Source: Paenibacillus xylanilyticus
GTDB taxonomy: Bacteria; Bacillota; Bacilli; Paenibacillales; Paenibacillaceae
Length of the DNA stretch: 64,000 bases
Direction of reading: 5' to 3'
Assembly: GCF_009664365.1 (NCBI RefSeq)
Contig: NZ_CP044310.1
Coordinates: forward strand, 4,715,001 to 4,779,000
The translations under genes and the position numbers were made by a program. A model generated the notes under the pieces. The model was given only the letters and a program-made list of their open reading frames with translations. It was not told the DNA's origin and made no database searches. Below are positions 7,853 through 17,994 of the stretch, one piece after another (positions within the stretch are counted from its first letter, which is position 1; each line of letters begins with the position of its first letter).

Positions 7853-9883
7853 TTAATAAATACTAATCAGTTTTTCATTGATAAAACTCAAGGCACGCAA
7901 TAAATTCGGTCCAGCATAGACCCATACTTCTATTTTCCCCTTTGAACCCATTTCTTGGGTGATGCTCGTGGGATCTCCCCAAGCTAATCCTGCTTGTGTC
8001 GTATTCATACCGAGAGCGACTTCACCAGCAATAATCTTCTTCCACGTGGACTGCGACCATTTGTATTTTTGGTAAGGGTCATACGGGAAGAATTGATCCG
8101 CATCCGACAGCATTTCTGTGACCTGGCTGGCAGTGCCCCCGGCATAAGCAATAACCGTTTTACCTTTCGCGTTACGAAATACTACAGAGTAGCTCTTATC
8201 ACCGTAATCATACTTATCCATCTTGATATCCGTTATTGTTACTTTGCTGAAACGTTGCCCCAACTCGGTGGTATTATTAATCCAATATGATTTTCCGATC
8301 AATCGACTAAGACTTCCAAGTTCTTTTTTCTTGATAAGAGCGGGTGTATCCTTCGATTCAATAAGAATGGATGACTTACCGACCAGAACCTCGGCCTGCT
8401 TTAGCTCCCCATCCCATCGAACTTTAATCCCTGCAGTCTGGCTCAAGAGGCTTGCTGGAAATACCGTCTGTCCCCCAATAGTTTGCACTTTCCCTTTTAA
8501 CTTGAGATCTTTATTGTTAAATTGTGCAGTTGCACTTCCCTTTTGCAGAGTGATCTGGTCATCTCCAAATTGAATCACAAAAGACGAGCCTTTCACATCG
8601 ACTTTGGCACCTAACGTCTTAAACACCGACTGAACTGGCAAATAAATGGAACCATTTAGTAGCGCAGCTCCTATCAGCTTTTGCTGTACCCCAACATCCA
8701 ACTGAACGCTTGAAGTCAGGTCTTCTATTGTGACTGTTACTTTGGTCGTTCCAATCCCTGTAACCTTAAGTTTGCCGTCACTCTGCATTTTAGCAACTTG
8801 AGGATGTTCCAATGTTATTTCCGCGGGCAGCGGCTGACGTTTGGTTTTAAAACCGTTGCTATATGTCTGCTGAACCGAAAGTTCAATTTCATCTCCAATA
8901 CCAGCTTCCTTTGCTGATGCTGTTAATGTTACTTTAGTTAATGAAGGGACTTGAAGGGGTACCATTTTCCCTTCATTGTAGACAACCCAAGAGCCATCCT
9001 GTAATCGTGCATATAATTCATCCAGCTCATACGAATATATAAGCTGGTCGACATTCATTAGCCCCGGCAATTGTTCAGACTTATATTTAGCCGTACGATC
9101 GTAGCTCCATACCGTGCCATCTTTCTTCACCGTAAGCAGTTTATGTGTACTCCCTTGCCAGGTTAGGGATTGAACATCACTTGCGACCTGTACCTGCTCC
9201 TCTTCATACATCATGTTAACAATAACCACGGATCCGTCGCTCTTCAGAACAGCAGCATATGCACTATTGGTGGCAACAGCTTTTCCATCTGCTACATTCC
9301 CTACTTTGCGAACAATGTTACGATAGTCCGCATAATAGACGTCTCCCGACGAAGATAATGCCCCATATGAATAATTACGATCCACTGGATAAGGACCGAC
9401 GTCGATAATGGATTCCAACCCTTTAATCTGCTTGCCATCGTCGTGGAGTGTTCCATCCCGTAGAAGTATCAAACCATTTCCATACACCTTTTCTACGCCA
9501 TTGTATTGATTGATCTCAGGCTTCTGCGGGTTGTCCATATCCCAACGATAGACTTGCCCATCCGTAGTCCATCCATATAGGGAATGAGAATCACCACTGG
9601 AGATGCCAACCAGGTTTCGATTTTGCGTCCAGACTCCACTGGTCAAGCCCTTGGACCAAACTGTACCATTGTCGAGCAGATAGTGGTTACGATCCAGCAC
9701 GGAAATGATTGAACTGCTTGTAGTGGATGCGGCTGCAGCAGGAGACTGACCGGGCAGCAAGCTGGAAAAGATAATTCCAATACACAACATCAATGTTATT
9801 CGGAGCCACTTGGCTCTGATATGCTGGTTTACTCCGTCGTTCTTACGTGTTGTTTCTTCGTATCCTATTGCTTCGTATCCCAT
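7853..9883 (-). CDS. Secreted protein with RCC1/propeller-like repeats and copper-amine-oxidase-N-like stalk domain
   Basis: A 676-residue exported protein. An N-terminal hydrophobic segment at about residues 28-50 (LMLCIGIIFSSLLPGQSPAAA) is probably a signal peptide. About residues 55-310 carry degenerate beta-propeller-like repeats of the type DGTVWSKG / DGTVWSYD. A Big2-like stretch follows (about 330-400, KLKVTGIGTTKVTVTI). Next is a stalk domain of the copper amine oxidase N-terminal type (about 410-500, GSIYLPVQSVFKTLGAKV ... FPASLLSQTAGIKVRWD). The last ~170 residues resemble no family I know. No enzyme motif is visible; a wall-associated binding role is a guess. The ATG at 9883 has GAAGGGGAT upstream. 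Confidence 0.7.
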   Translation of the reverse strand: MGYEAIGYEETTRKNDGVNQHIRAKWLRITLMLCIGIIFSSLLPGQSPAAAASTTSSSIISVLDRNHYLLDNGTVWSKGLTSGVWTQNRNLVGISSGDSHSLYGWTTDGQVYRWDMDNPQKPEINQYNGVEKVYGNGLILLRDGTLHDDGKQIKGLESIIDVGPYPVDRNYSYGALSSSGDVYYADYRNIVRKVGNVADGKAVATNSAYAAVLKSDGSVVIVNMMYEEEQVQVASDVQSLTWQGSTHKLLTVKKDGTVWSYDRTAKYKSEQLPGLMNVDQLIYSYELDELYARLQDGSWVVYNEGKMVPLQVPSLTKVTLTASAKEAGIGDEIELSVQQTYSNGFKTKRQPLPAEITLEHPQVAKMQSDGKLKVTGIGTTKVTVTIEDLTSSVQLDVGVQQKLIGAALLNGSIYLPVQSVFKTLGAKVDVKGSSFVIQFGDDQITLQKGSATAQFNNKDLKLKGKVQTIGGQTVFPASLLSQTAGIKVRWDGELKQAEVLVGKSSILIESKDTPALIKKKELGSLSRLIGKSYWINNTTELGQRFSKVTITDIKMDKYDYGDKSYSVVFRNAKGKTVIAYAGGTASQVTEMLSDADQFFPYDPYQKYKWSQSTWKKIIAGEVALGMNTTQAGLAWGDPTSITQEMGSKGKIEVWVYAGPNLLRALSFINEKLISIY

Positions 9884-9994
9884 TGCTTCTTATCCCCTTC
9901 TTATTATGTATCTCGGTATCGCTGGTGCCCAATAAAACTGGGACTCATCATTATTCGGTAAAAATAACCATTATCCTGCACTGGGCAAAAATCA

Positions 9995-12808
9995 TCATTC
10001 ATCCATAATCAATTTTTGACGTACGTCAATCTTGCCGTCCTTTATTCTCATCTGGATTTCGCCCATTTGATCTGTTCGATAAATCTGCGAACCCACAGCT
10101 TCCAGGCGTTCGAGCACACCCGGGTTGGGATGTCCGTATGTATTGTTGGCTCCTGCGGAAATGACTGCTGATTGGGCATTCCAATACTGCAGCCATGCCT
10201 CGGTCGACGAAGTCTTGCTGCCGTGATGTGCCACCTTCAACACATCGACTGCCGCTTGAGTGGAGGAAGACAAAGAGAACGAATTCCCATCTTGTTTGAA
10301 TGAAGCTGCAAGAGATCCGTCTTGTATCATATATAATAGATTCTGTTCTGCTGCCGCATCCATATCTCCTGTGAATAACAGGGAAGCCCCCGCCATATCC
10401 AGCAGAAACACAACCGAATCATGATTTTGGTGTTCAGACACAGGAAGCCTGCCTCCTTCATTCAGGGAATGATCCAGATCTGGTGATATAAAATGAAGCG
10501 TGGTGTCTGCATCAGGCGCATATGACATTCCTTGTTGAATGGCGTATAAAGGGATATGTCGTTCTACAGCTGTATCCAGCAGCTTTTCGAAATTGTCTTT
10601 GCCACTTGTTGTGCCGTTAAACATGAAGCGCTCAACCGGAATCTGCTCAAGCACGGCCTGCAAGCCGCCGGCGTGATCCTGATCGGCATGCGTCAGAATG
10701 ACCGCATCGAGTCGGTGAATACCACGTTTTTTCAATAAAGGCACAACCACTTTAGCCCCCACTTCGTAGGGATCTCGCCGAATTCTCCAGGATTCCTGAT
10801 TGCCAAAATGAACCGTACCACCGCCATCCACCAAAATATGTTTACCTCCAGGGGTAGTGATTAGTGTGCTATCCCCCTGGCCAATATCCAGAAACTGAAC
10901 GACCCCAGTGCCGGGAGGCTGCGGAGTCCGGTAAGCCCAGCCCAACCCTGCAGCAAGAATCAGAATCAGCAAACCACACATCCATTTATGAAACAAAGTC
11001 ATCCGTTCACTTCCATAGTAGCCTGCACCTCGTGCCGTAAACGCACTTGTATATTCCGGCCACGCAATGCTTGCACTGAGTGCAGTCATTGATCCAGAGT
11101 GATTGCTCCTAGCCTGATCAGTCCTACCTTGGTTTTTCGTCGGTGTAACGATTCCCCCAGGCTGTACCGCTTCAACCAAACGACGTTCTGGGGAAGCATG
11201 AATCAATGGTACCGTGTCACCTTCAACGTTCAAGGCATGCTGCATCTCTCCTTTTCCCCGATGAAGAAGGTACAAAAGTACATATAAAACTGCATAATAT
11301 GCCGCAATCCATAACAGGGAAGGTGTAGCCCAGATGAGCACAAAACCCGGCAGGCTGTTCATCCATTCCACGCTCACAAATGTCAGTTTGTTGAGTAAGA
11401 TTGCAACCCAGGCAAGGGGTTTGGCCAGAGGCATCCACAGGAATGACAATAGAAGTGCGACCGTCCCAAGCGGCAGTACAACAGCGCTAATTAAAGATAC
11501 AAGCAGAAAATTGGCGACGAAGGAAAGCAGCGAAAACTGGTTGAAATATAAAATAGTAACTGGAAAAGAAATAAGCTGTGCGGTTACCGTTACTGAAGCT
11601 GTCGCTGCAATGGCTTTAGGCCATCTGTTAAATAAACGATTAATAAGAGGCATATAGATCATCAGCCCTGCAGTCACGAGAAAAGACAGCTGAAAACTCA
11701 CGCTGAGCAAGAAATAGGGATTCCACCACATCATCATCAAGGCAGCTGCACTGATCATCTGCAGTCCATCCCTTGCCAGTCCTCGCCTGGCCATATACAA
11801 ACCAATCATGGACATAATCCCTGCACGAATTACCGAAGGTGAACCTCCAGATAACAGAACATAGGCAGGGATTAACAATAAGACGATGGTAAGTGATGTT
11901 TCCCGGGTTAACCTCAGCCACGACATCAGAAGTAATAGCGACGCCACATACACTGCAACATGTGTACCCGAGATAGCCAGTATATGCGTAAGTCCAAGTT
12001 GTGAAAACTGACCATACGTACCGGGATCGATGTCACTTGCCATACCGATAATAAGCCCTTTCATGTACCCTGCATGTGGTTCGGGAAACAGTCTGTCTAC
12101 AGCTGAACCCAATTGGTTTCTGACCAGGTCATTCCAGCGGAGTATATTGAACTGCCCAAACCCTTCAGGAGAGGTGGCTGTTACCGAACCGGCTCCCTTT
12201 ACTTTGAACAACCAGTGGATGTACTGTGTCTTTAGATAATTCCGATAATCAAAACCGCCGAAATTCCTCGCTTCTCCAGGCAGCGCCAGGGAACCCGTCA
12301 ACGTGATTGCATCCCCTCGTCGCCATTCTGTCGCCACCTGCTGTTCTTCCTCTGCAGCCAATCGCACCTGTACCATCAGGCGTTCTTTTTTGGCAGGCAG
12401 CTGAAAAACCTCTGAATCTGTCCCGGATTGACCCTCTCCTAGCGGTTCTATGGAAGCAAGCAGAATCTGAAAGTCTGCCCGGTCACCGTCAATCCGAACG
12501 TCTGAATCCAAGGTTGCATGAAGCGTTGCAGCGTACCCGTCCAACTCCTCAACTGCCATATGAGTAACCTCGGGCAAACTGCTAACATTCCGAGCCTCAT
12601 TCCACTCCCAGTGCACAGCACCACCTATTAGCGACGCAATTAACAACAACGCGGACCACCCGCGCAGCTCAATCCACCCAAGCAGGAATGGCAAACAGGC
12701 AATAGCACCTAACATCCCCCAAAAGAGTGTCCATCCTGTCAACGCACATGCCAGCCCGCTGCCGCATAACCAACAGACGGTGAACACTACCAAAGGTCTA
12801 CCCTTCAC
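9995..12808 (-). CDS. comEC: DNA uptake channel protein ComEC/Rec2
   Basis: ComEC forms the membrane channel for single-stranded DNA in natural transformation. The ~937-residue protein has N-terminal membrane helices and a DUF4131/OB-like soluble domain. The central Competence domain (ILAISGTHVAVYVASLLLLM) has multiple helices. The C-terminal metallo-beta-lactamase-like domain shows FLDIGQGDST, DGGG and THADQDHAGG. GTG at 12808 is chosen because GGAGGGAGG lies nine bases upstream and the terminator after comEB overlaps any earlier start. It is longer than the ~776 residues of B. subtilis ComEC, mainly through a ~90-residue polar linker between channel and C-terminal domain. Confidence 0.93.
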   Translation of the reverse strand: MKGRPLVVFTVCWLCGSGLACALTGWTLFWGMLGAIACLPFLLGWIELRGWSALLLIASLIGGAVHWEWNEARNVSSLPEVTHMAVEELDGYAATLHATLDSDVRIDGDRADFQILLASIEPLGEGQSGTDSEVFQLPAKKERLMVQVRLAAEEEQQVATEWRRGDAITLTGSLALPGEARNFGGFDYRNYLKTQYIHWLFKVKGAGSVTATSPEGFGQFNILRWNDLVRNQLGSAVDRLFPEPHAGYMKGLIIGMASDIDPGTYGQFSQLGLTHILAISGTHVAVYVASLLLLMSWLRLTRETSLTIVLLLIPAYVLLSGGSPSVIRAGIMSMIGLYMARRGLARDGLQMISAAALMMMWWNPYFLLSVSFQLSFLVTAGLMIYMPLINRLFNRWPKAIAATASVTVTAQLISFPVTILYFNQFSLLSFVANFLLVSLISAVVLPLGTVALLLSFLWMPLAKPLAWVAILLNKLTFVSVEWMNSLPGFVLIWATPSLLWIAAYYAVLYVLLYLLHRGKGEMQHALNVEGDTVPLIHASPERRLVEAVQPGGIVTPTKNQGRTDQARSNHSGSMTALSASIAWPEYTSAFTARGAGYYGSERMTLFHKWMCGLLILILAAGLGWAYRTPQPPGTGVVQFLDIGQGDSTLITTPGGKHILVDGGGTVHFGNQESWRIRRDPYEVGAKVVVPLLKKRGIHRLDAVILTHADQDHAGGLQAVLEQIPVERFMFNGTTSGKDNFEKLLDTAVERHIPLYAIQQGMSYAPDADTTLHFISPDLDHSLNEGGRLPVSEHQNHDSVVFLLDMAGASLLFTGDMDAAAEQNLLYMIQDGSLAASFKQDGNSFSLSSSTQAAVDVLKVAHHGSKTSSTEAWLQYWNAQSAVISAGANNTYGHPNPGVLERLEAVGSQIYRTDQMGEIQMRIKDGKIDVRQKLIMDE

Positions 12809-12846
12809 TAGCTTATTCCTCCCTCCGCCATAAATAAATGAACGCA

Positions 12847-12887
12847 AAGAACCCCCGGCAGCTGAACCAGCTAAACCGGGGGTTCTT
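12847..12887 (-). terminator. Hairpin after comEB
   Basis: AAGAACCCCCGG and its complement flank a central loop; the minus-strand side is followed by TTCTTTGCG, a weak T run. It implies partial termination between comEB and comEC. Confidence 0.55.
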
Positions 12888-12971
12888 CCCCATCAGTGCT
12901 CTGAGCAATATCCTTTTTTTCAAAAGAGATCCTGCCTATGTTTATGAATATTCAGTCGCATTAAGTCATCT

Positions 12972-13493
12972 TCAATCACTAATCGTCATCATGGTTTCAC
13001 GAGGCGGTTGATAATTCTCTAACCTGCGGAAGGTTATCCCCTTCTGAGCCATCATGCGTGTCACTTTGCCTGTATCCTTCGGATACGGGCGGTGAAACAC
13101 AATCTCCGTGATGCCGCTGTTCGCCAGCATATTGGAGCACGTCCAGCAAGGTTCATCCGTCACGTACACGGAAGACCCTTCACGATCATTCCGATCGGTA
13201 AACAAAAGCAAATTTTGCTCCGCATGTATCGTCCGTATACACCGCTGCTTTTTGATCATTTCCTCCTGGCCATCCGTTGCCACCAGCTCGTACTCTTCAG
13301 AAATCATGCATCCGGCTTCGGAACAGTCGGGAACGCCCATGGGTGCACCGTTATACGCTGTTCCAAGCAATTTTTTTCCTTGAACCAGCACGGCCCCCAC
13401 ATGGCGCCGCGAACAGCGGGAACGGGTTGAGACCATATAAGCGATGTCCATGAAATAAGTATCCCAATCTTTGCGTACGTCTGCTGTACTCAT
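12972..13493 (-). CDS. comEB: dCMP deaminase ComEB
   Basis: A 173-residue zinc-dependent deoxycytidylate deaminase (dCMP to dUMP). It shows the HAE motif (TIHAEQNLL) and PCWTC (TDEPCWTCSNML), the ligands and proton shuttle of the cytidine deaminase fold. Despite its place in the competence operon it is thought to be a nucleotide-metabolism enzyme rather than a DNA-uptake protein. The ATG at 13493 follows GGGAGAGG. Order comEA-comEB-comEC is as in Bacillus. Confidence 0.95.
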   Translation of the reverse strand: MSTADVRKDWDTYFMDIAYMVSTRSRCSRRHVGAVLVQGKKLLGTAYNGAPMGVPDCSEAGCMISEEYELVATDGQEEMIKKQRCIRTIHAEQNLLLFTDRNDREGSSVYVTDEPCWTCSNMLANSGITEIVFHRPYPKDTGKVTRMMAQKGITFRRLENYQPPRETMMTISD

Positions 13494-13598
13494 GTTCGTT
13501 TCCTCTCCCGTTCGTTAATAAGTTACACTTTGTGCAATGCATATTTACTTAACATAAGAAAACTTTGGTTTACTGCCGTAATCATTCTATTACAGCCA

Positions 13599-14183
13599 TT
13601 ATCGGATCTGAACGTAAGGAGCCATTTTCTCCAACATTTTCATCCCAATTCCCTTGACCTTTGTCAGATCACTAACTTTGGTGAATGGTCCATGGGCATT
13701 TCGATAGTCGATGATGGCCTGGGCTTTTTTCTCCCCTATGCCCGGAAGCTCCGTAAGTTTAGAAGCAGATGCAGTATTAACATCAATTTTACCATTATCA
13801 ATATCCTGTACCGTCTGAGCCGTTTGGACATTTTCTTGTCCAGCTTCCGCTGCAGGTACCGCAGCCATTGACGAAGCAACCTCCGGTTCGTTTGACGTGC
13901 GATTTGAACCGGTCTCTTCAACGACAAGTTTTGCCTGTTCAGTTTCCTTCAAATCAGCGCCATCAGCAGCCTTCTTGGCGTTATCATCAGCAGTAACCTT
14001 TGCTTCGCCTGGATCCAAAACAGCCGACTGCACAGCAGAGGGATCCTGCTCTTTCGTCGGCGTCTCGGTGCCGAGCTGCATGGGTTCCCAGCCAGAAGGC
14101 GGCTGTTCACTTTTGCCCGACCATAATATGAATATACTTCCTATCACCGCAGCAGCAATGGCTGCTCCCTGTTTCCATTTCAT
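13599..14183 (-). CDS. comEA: Competence DNA receptor ComEA
   Basis: A 194-residue protein with an N-terminal membrane anchor (AAIAAAVIGSIFILWSG, about residues 6-23). A polar Ala/Glu/Pro-rich linker follows. The last ~65 residues are a tandem helix-hairpin-helix domain (IDVNTASASKLTELPGIGEK, TKVKGIGMKMLEKMAPYV) that binds double-stranded DNA outside the membrane. The SLBB-like oligomerisation domain of B. subtilis ComEA is not evident; the low-complexity linker takes its place. It is divergent from comER. Confidence 0.92.
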   Translation of the reverse strand: MKWKQGAAIAAAVIGSIFILWSGKSEQPPSGWEPMQLGTETPTKEQDPSAVQSAVLDPGEAKVTADDNAKKAADGADLKETEQAKLVVEETGSNRTSNEPEVASSMAAVPAAEAGQENVQTAQTVQDIDNGKIDVNTASASKLTELPGIGEKKAQAIIDYRNAHGPFTKVSDLTKVKGIGMKMLEKMAPYVQIR

Positions 14184-14369
14184 GCTTCCACACCTCTCCC
14201 TGTCTTCAAAATAAATATTCTGAACACGGGCGGTGCTTCCGAACCGTTGAATGTTGCTGGTGAAATCAAAGCTTTGCTTTTTTCATGTCATGTCATACAA
14301 GTCCTGGTGCATAGACTAGAAGGAACGAACTGCGCCAGTACCGTAAAGCATGAAAGGAGGCCTGAAACA

Positions 14370-15215
14370 ATGAAGGTTGGATTTATCGGAACCGGCAGCA
14401 TGGGAAGCCTGCTGATCTATGCCTTGATTCAATCCGGAGCACTCGAGCCCCGGCAGATCGCCGCAAGCAATCGGACCCCTTCCAAAGTGCGTCAGTTATC
14501 CCTCCGTTATCCCGGACTGCATGAATCACAGAGCAATCGGGAAACTGTCATACGAAGCAACATCATATTTCTATGCGTGAAACCACTCGAATTCAAGCAT
14601 GTTATTGACGACATTCTGCCTGTTGTAAATTCCAATCATATCATCGTCTCGATTACCAGTCCCGTGCAGCTGCGTCATCTGGAATCTTCACTTCCTTGCA
14701 AAGTCTCCAAAGTTATCCCCAGCGTTACGCACCAGGTTGGCAGCGGAGCATCCCTGTGCATTCATGGCGAACGCATGACCACTGAAGACCGATCCGTTCT
14801 GGAGGGACTTCTCAGTCACTTCAGCAGACCTTACCAAGTCGATGAAGCCTGCACCCGGATCACATCCGATTTTTCGAGCTGCGGACCTGCATTCATATCC
14901 TTCTTCCTGGAACAATGGATCGAGAGTGCCGTCAAACTAACAGGGATCAAACGCGCAGACGCCTGCGCTCTTGCAGGTGAAATGCTCCTCGGAACAGGCA
15001 AGCTGCTGACGGAAGGAGGATATACCCCCCAAGAGCTCCAGGCTCGCGTTGCCGTTCCCGGTGGCATTACCGCCCAGGCACTTGCTTTAATGAAAAACAG
15101 CCTGAACGGTGTATTCGACAGCCTAATCCATACAACCCACGACAAGTACGAAGAGGACTTGTTGAAGCTGGATGAAGTATTTAGAGCCGGTGAAATTAAC
15201 CGGCAACAATATTAA
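14370..15215 (+). CDS. comER: ComER, pyrroline-5-carboxylate reductase-like protein
   Basis: A 281-residue member of the ProC family. It has an N-terminal Rossmann motif (KVGFIGTGSMGSLL) and a C-terminal helical domain (AVPGGITAQALALMKNSLNGVF). It sits divergently from comEA as in Bacillus, where comER overlaps the comE promoter and is not itself needed for competence. The ATG at 14370 follows AAAGGAGG; the longer frame from 14247 is ignored. Its last 20 bases overlap the 3' end of convergent leuS. Confidence 0.88.
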   Translation: MKVGFIGTGSMGSLLIYALIQSGALEPRQIAASNRTPSKVRQLSLRYPGLHESQSNRETVIRSNIIFLCVKPLEFKHVIDDILPVVNSNHIIVSITSPVQLRHLESSLPCKVSKVIPSVTHQVGSGASLCIHGERMTTEDRSVLEGLLSHFSRPYQVDEACTRITSDFSSCGPAFISFFLEQWIESAVKLTGIKRADACALAGEMLLGTGKLLTEGGYTPQELQARVAVPGGITAQALALMKNSLNGVFDSLIHTTHDKYEEDLLKLDEVFRAGEINRQQY

Positions 15216-17640
15216 CAAGTTTGCCTGGAACGGCAATGACCTTGCGAATGGTCTTGCCTTCCAGAGCCTGTTTGACAGGTGCCAGTTCCATTGTAAAGTC
15301 CTGCATGCCTTGTGCATCGAGATCTTTGGCAATCGTTGCACGAGTTACGATTTTGCCGTTGACCTGTACAACAATCTCCACTTCAGCATCTACTGTCATG
15401 GATTCATCATACTCCGGCCAAGCTACGTAGGAGATTCCTCCTTCGTGTCCAAGACGGCTCCACAATTCTTCCGCCATGTGCGGTGCCAGTGGGGACAAGA
15501 GCTGTACAAAGTTTTCCATCGCTTCACGTGGCAATGTATCGGCTTTGTAAGCATCGTTGATGAAGATCATCAACTGGCTGATCGCTGTGTTGAAACGCAG
15601 ATGTTCCAGATCATCCGTAACTTTTTTGATCGTTTTGTGAGCTGTGCGTTTGAATTCTTCCGTTCCGCCATCCACAGTGATCTTGTCGTTGATTGCTCCA
15701 GTATCCTCGTTGATGAAGAGACGCCATACGCGTGACAGGAAGCGGTACATACCCTCTACCCCGTTAGCATTCCACGGTTTTGTAGCTTCCAGTGGTCCCA
15801 TAAACATCTCATAGAGACGCAATGTATCGGCTCCGAATTCATTCACAATTTCATCCGGGTTAATGACATTACCACGGGATTTACTCATTTTCTCATTATT
15901 GGTTCCCAGAATCATACCCTGGTTCACCAGTTTGTGGAATGGCTCCTTAGTATTCACCACGCCCAGATCATACAACACCTTATGCCAGAAACGAGCATAC
16001 AGCAGGTGAAGCACGGCATGCTCGGCTCCCCCGATATACAGGTCAACAGGCAGCCACTGCTGCTGTTTCTCCTGGGAGATCAGCTCTTTGTCGTTGTGTG
16101 GATCGATAAAGCGCAGATAATACCAGCAGCTTCCCGCCCATTGCGGCATCGTATTGGTCTCGCGGCGGGCTTTCATTCCCGTTTCCGGGTCCACCGTATT
16201 TACCCACTCCGTTACGTTCGCCAGTGGAGACTCCCCGGTACCTGAAGGTTTGATCTGGTCGATATCCGGCAGCAGCAAAGGAAGTTGATCTTCCGGCACC
16301 GTCTTCATTGTTCCATCTTCCAGGTGCAGAATTGGAATCGGCTCACCCCAGTAACGCTGGCGACTGAACAACCAATCGCGCAGGCGATACGTTGTTTTTC
16401 CTTGCCCCTTACCATTCTCCTCCAACCATGCGATCATTTTCGCAATCGCTTCTTCGTTATTCAGTCCGTTCAGGAAGTCCGAGTTCACATGCGGTCCGTC
16501 ACCGGCATAAGCCTCTTGTGTTACGTCCCCACCCTGGATAACTTCAATGATGTCCAGACCGAACTGCTTCGCAAATTCCCAGTCCCGTCCATCATGACCT
16601 GGAACTGCCATAACCGCTCCTGTACCGTATCCTGCGAGCACATAATCCGCAATCCAGATAGGCAGCTTTGCACCATTAACCGGATTGATCGCATAGGCAC
16701 CAGTGAATACGCCTGTTTTTTCTTTGGCCAGATCCGTACGTTCCAGATCACTCTTGCGAGCGGCCTGCTCCTGGTAAGCCTTAATGGCTTCACGCTGTTC
16801 CGCTGTCGTAATTGCATCGACCAATTCATGCTCAGGAGCAAGAACGGCGAAGCTTGCACCGAACAGGGTATCCGCACGTGTTGTAAACACTTTGATAACT
16901 TCTTCACTGCCCTCAATGGCAAATACAACCTCTGCACCTGTGGATTTGCCAATCCAGTTGCGCTGCATATCCTTGATGCTCTCGGACCAATCCAGCTCTT
17001 CCAGATCTTCCAGCAAGCGCTCTGCATATTCCGTGATTTTCAATACCCATTGACGCATCGGTTTGCGTACAACCGGATGACCACCGCGCTCACTTTTGCC
17101 GTCAATAACCTCTTCGTTAGCCAGTACCGTACCCAGCGCTTCACACCAGTTAACCGGCACTTCATCTACGTATGCCAGGCCTTTTTTGTACAACTGGATG
17201 AAGATCCATTGTGTCCATTTATAGTATTCAGGGTCTGTTGTACTGATCTCACGATCCCAGTCGTACGAGAAACCAAGGGACTTGATTTGACGACGGAAAT
17301 TGTCGATATTGCGGAATGTAATTTCCCGCGGGTGCTCGCCCGTGTCCAGAGCGTGCTGCTCAGCAGGCAAACCGAAAGCATCCCAGCCCATCGGATGAAG
17401 CACATTATAACCACGCATACGTTTGAAACGGGAAACGATGTCTGTTGCCGTATACCCTTCCGGGTGGCCTACGTGCAGACCTGAACCGGATGGATAGGGG
17501 AACATGTCGAGTGCATAAAACTTCGGTTTACCCGGGTCTTCACCTGTTTTAAACGTTTTGTTCTCATCCCAATACTGCTGCCAACTTTTCTCCATAACCT
17601 GCGGCTGATAGCCGTGCTTCGGCTGGTGATTTTCACTCAT
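15196..17640 (-). CDS. leuS: Leucyl-tRNA synthetase
   Basis: An 814-residue class Ia synthetase that charges tRNA-Leu. It shows the HIGH-type motif (YPSGSGLHVGHPEGY, about residue 50), the CP1 editing domain (about 220-420, ending TGAVMAVPGHDGRD), and KMSKS (NEKMSKSRGN, about residue 580). The anticodon-binding and C-terminal domains follow. Length is normal for the bacterial enzyme. Expression should depend on uncharged tRNA-Leu through the T-box leader directly upstream. The 3' end overlaps comER by 20 bases, and no terminator is visible. Confidence 0.97.
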   Translation of the reverse strand: MSENHQPKHGYQPQVMEKSWQQYWDENKTFKTGEDPGKPKFYALDMFPYPSGSGLHVGHPEGYTATDIVSRFKRMRGYNVLHPMGWDAFGLPAEQHALDTGEHPREITFRNIDNFRRQIKSLGFSYDWDREISTTDPEYYKWTQWIFIQLYKKGLAYVDEVPVNWCEALGTVLANEEVIDGKSERGGHPVVRKPMRQWVLKITEYAERLLEDLEELDWSESIKDMQRNWIGKSTGAEVVFAIEGSEEVIKVFTTRADTLFGASFAVLAPEHELVDAITTAEQREAIKAYQEQAARKSDLERTDLAKEKTGVFTGAYAINPVNGAKLPIWIADYVLAGYGTGAVMAVPGHDGRDWEFAKQFGLDIIEVIQGGDVTQEAYAGDGPHVNSDFLNGLNNEEAIAKMIAWLEENGKGQGKTTYRLRDWLFSRQRYWGEPIPILHLEDGTMKTVPEDQLPLLLPDIDQIKPSGTGESPLANVTEWVNTVDPETGMKARRETNTMPQWAGSCWYYLRFIDPHNDKELISQEKQQQWLPVDLYIGGAEHAVLHLLYARFWHKVLYDLGVVNTKEPFHKLVNQGMILGTNNEKMSKSRGNVINPDEIVNEFGADTLRLYEMFMGPLEATKPWNANGVEGMYRFLSRVWRLFINEDTGAINDKITVDGGTEEFKRTAHKTIKKVTDDLEHLRFNTAISQLMIFINDAYKADTLPREAMENFVQLLSPLAPHMAEELWSRLGHEGGISYVAWPEYDESMTVDAEVEIVVQVNGKIVTRATIAKDLDAQGMQDFTMELAPVKQALEGKTIRKVIAVPGKLVNIVAG

Positions 17641-17679
17641 CTATTGTTCCTCCTCTTGGTTATTCACATTTATTGCAAC

Positions 17680-17965
17680 AAAAAAACCTCAGCATCCATA
17701 GCGTTTGCAGCGCTAGGGACGAGAGGTTGAATTCCCGTGGTACCACCCTAGTTAGCGGACGAACGTGCTTCGTCATCCACTCCCTTTGGACCTGTAACGG
17801 CGGTTAACCGATGCGGATTTCCATTCCTGAACGAATGCCAAACATTCAAAGCACAGGATGGTGTAATCACCGCATTTCTCCAAGGCGAGTTCGCGAAATA
17901 CTGTCAATCGGCTTGCACCAACCGCCGACTCTCTGTCATGTACAGGACCCACTACTGTTCCTTAT
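17680..17965 (-). ncRNA. T-box riboswitch (leucine) upstream of leuS
   Basis: The minus strand has the T-box signature AGGGTGGTACCACGGG (17733-17749). Stem I has an AG bulge and a GGTTGGTGCAAGCC apical region near 17905-17935. A CTC in a GAACTCGCC context (17884-17892) is a likely leucine specifier codon. The expression platform is the alternative hairpin below. Uncharged tRNA-Leu would pair with both specifier and antiterminator and allow leuS transcription. The specifier assignment is inference from position; the T-box itself is clear. Confidence 0.93.
17681..17729 (-). terminator. T-box-controlled terminator
   Basis: On the minus strand AACCTC ... CCCTAGCG pairs with CGCTATGG ... GAGGTT and is followed by TTTTTTT. 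Its 5' arm begins just after the AGGGTGG element, as in other T-boxes. Confidence 0.85.
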
Positions 17966-17994
17966 CATCGAAATATGTATACAATATCGGGACC

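Noticed and set aside
16285..17484. 399-codon open frame on the plus strand
   Set aside because: Lies wholly antisense to leuS, has no ribosome binding site and a Cys/Arg/Phe-rich composition typical of shadow frames.
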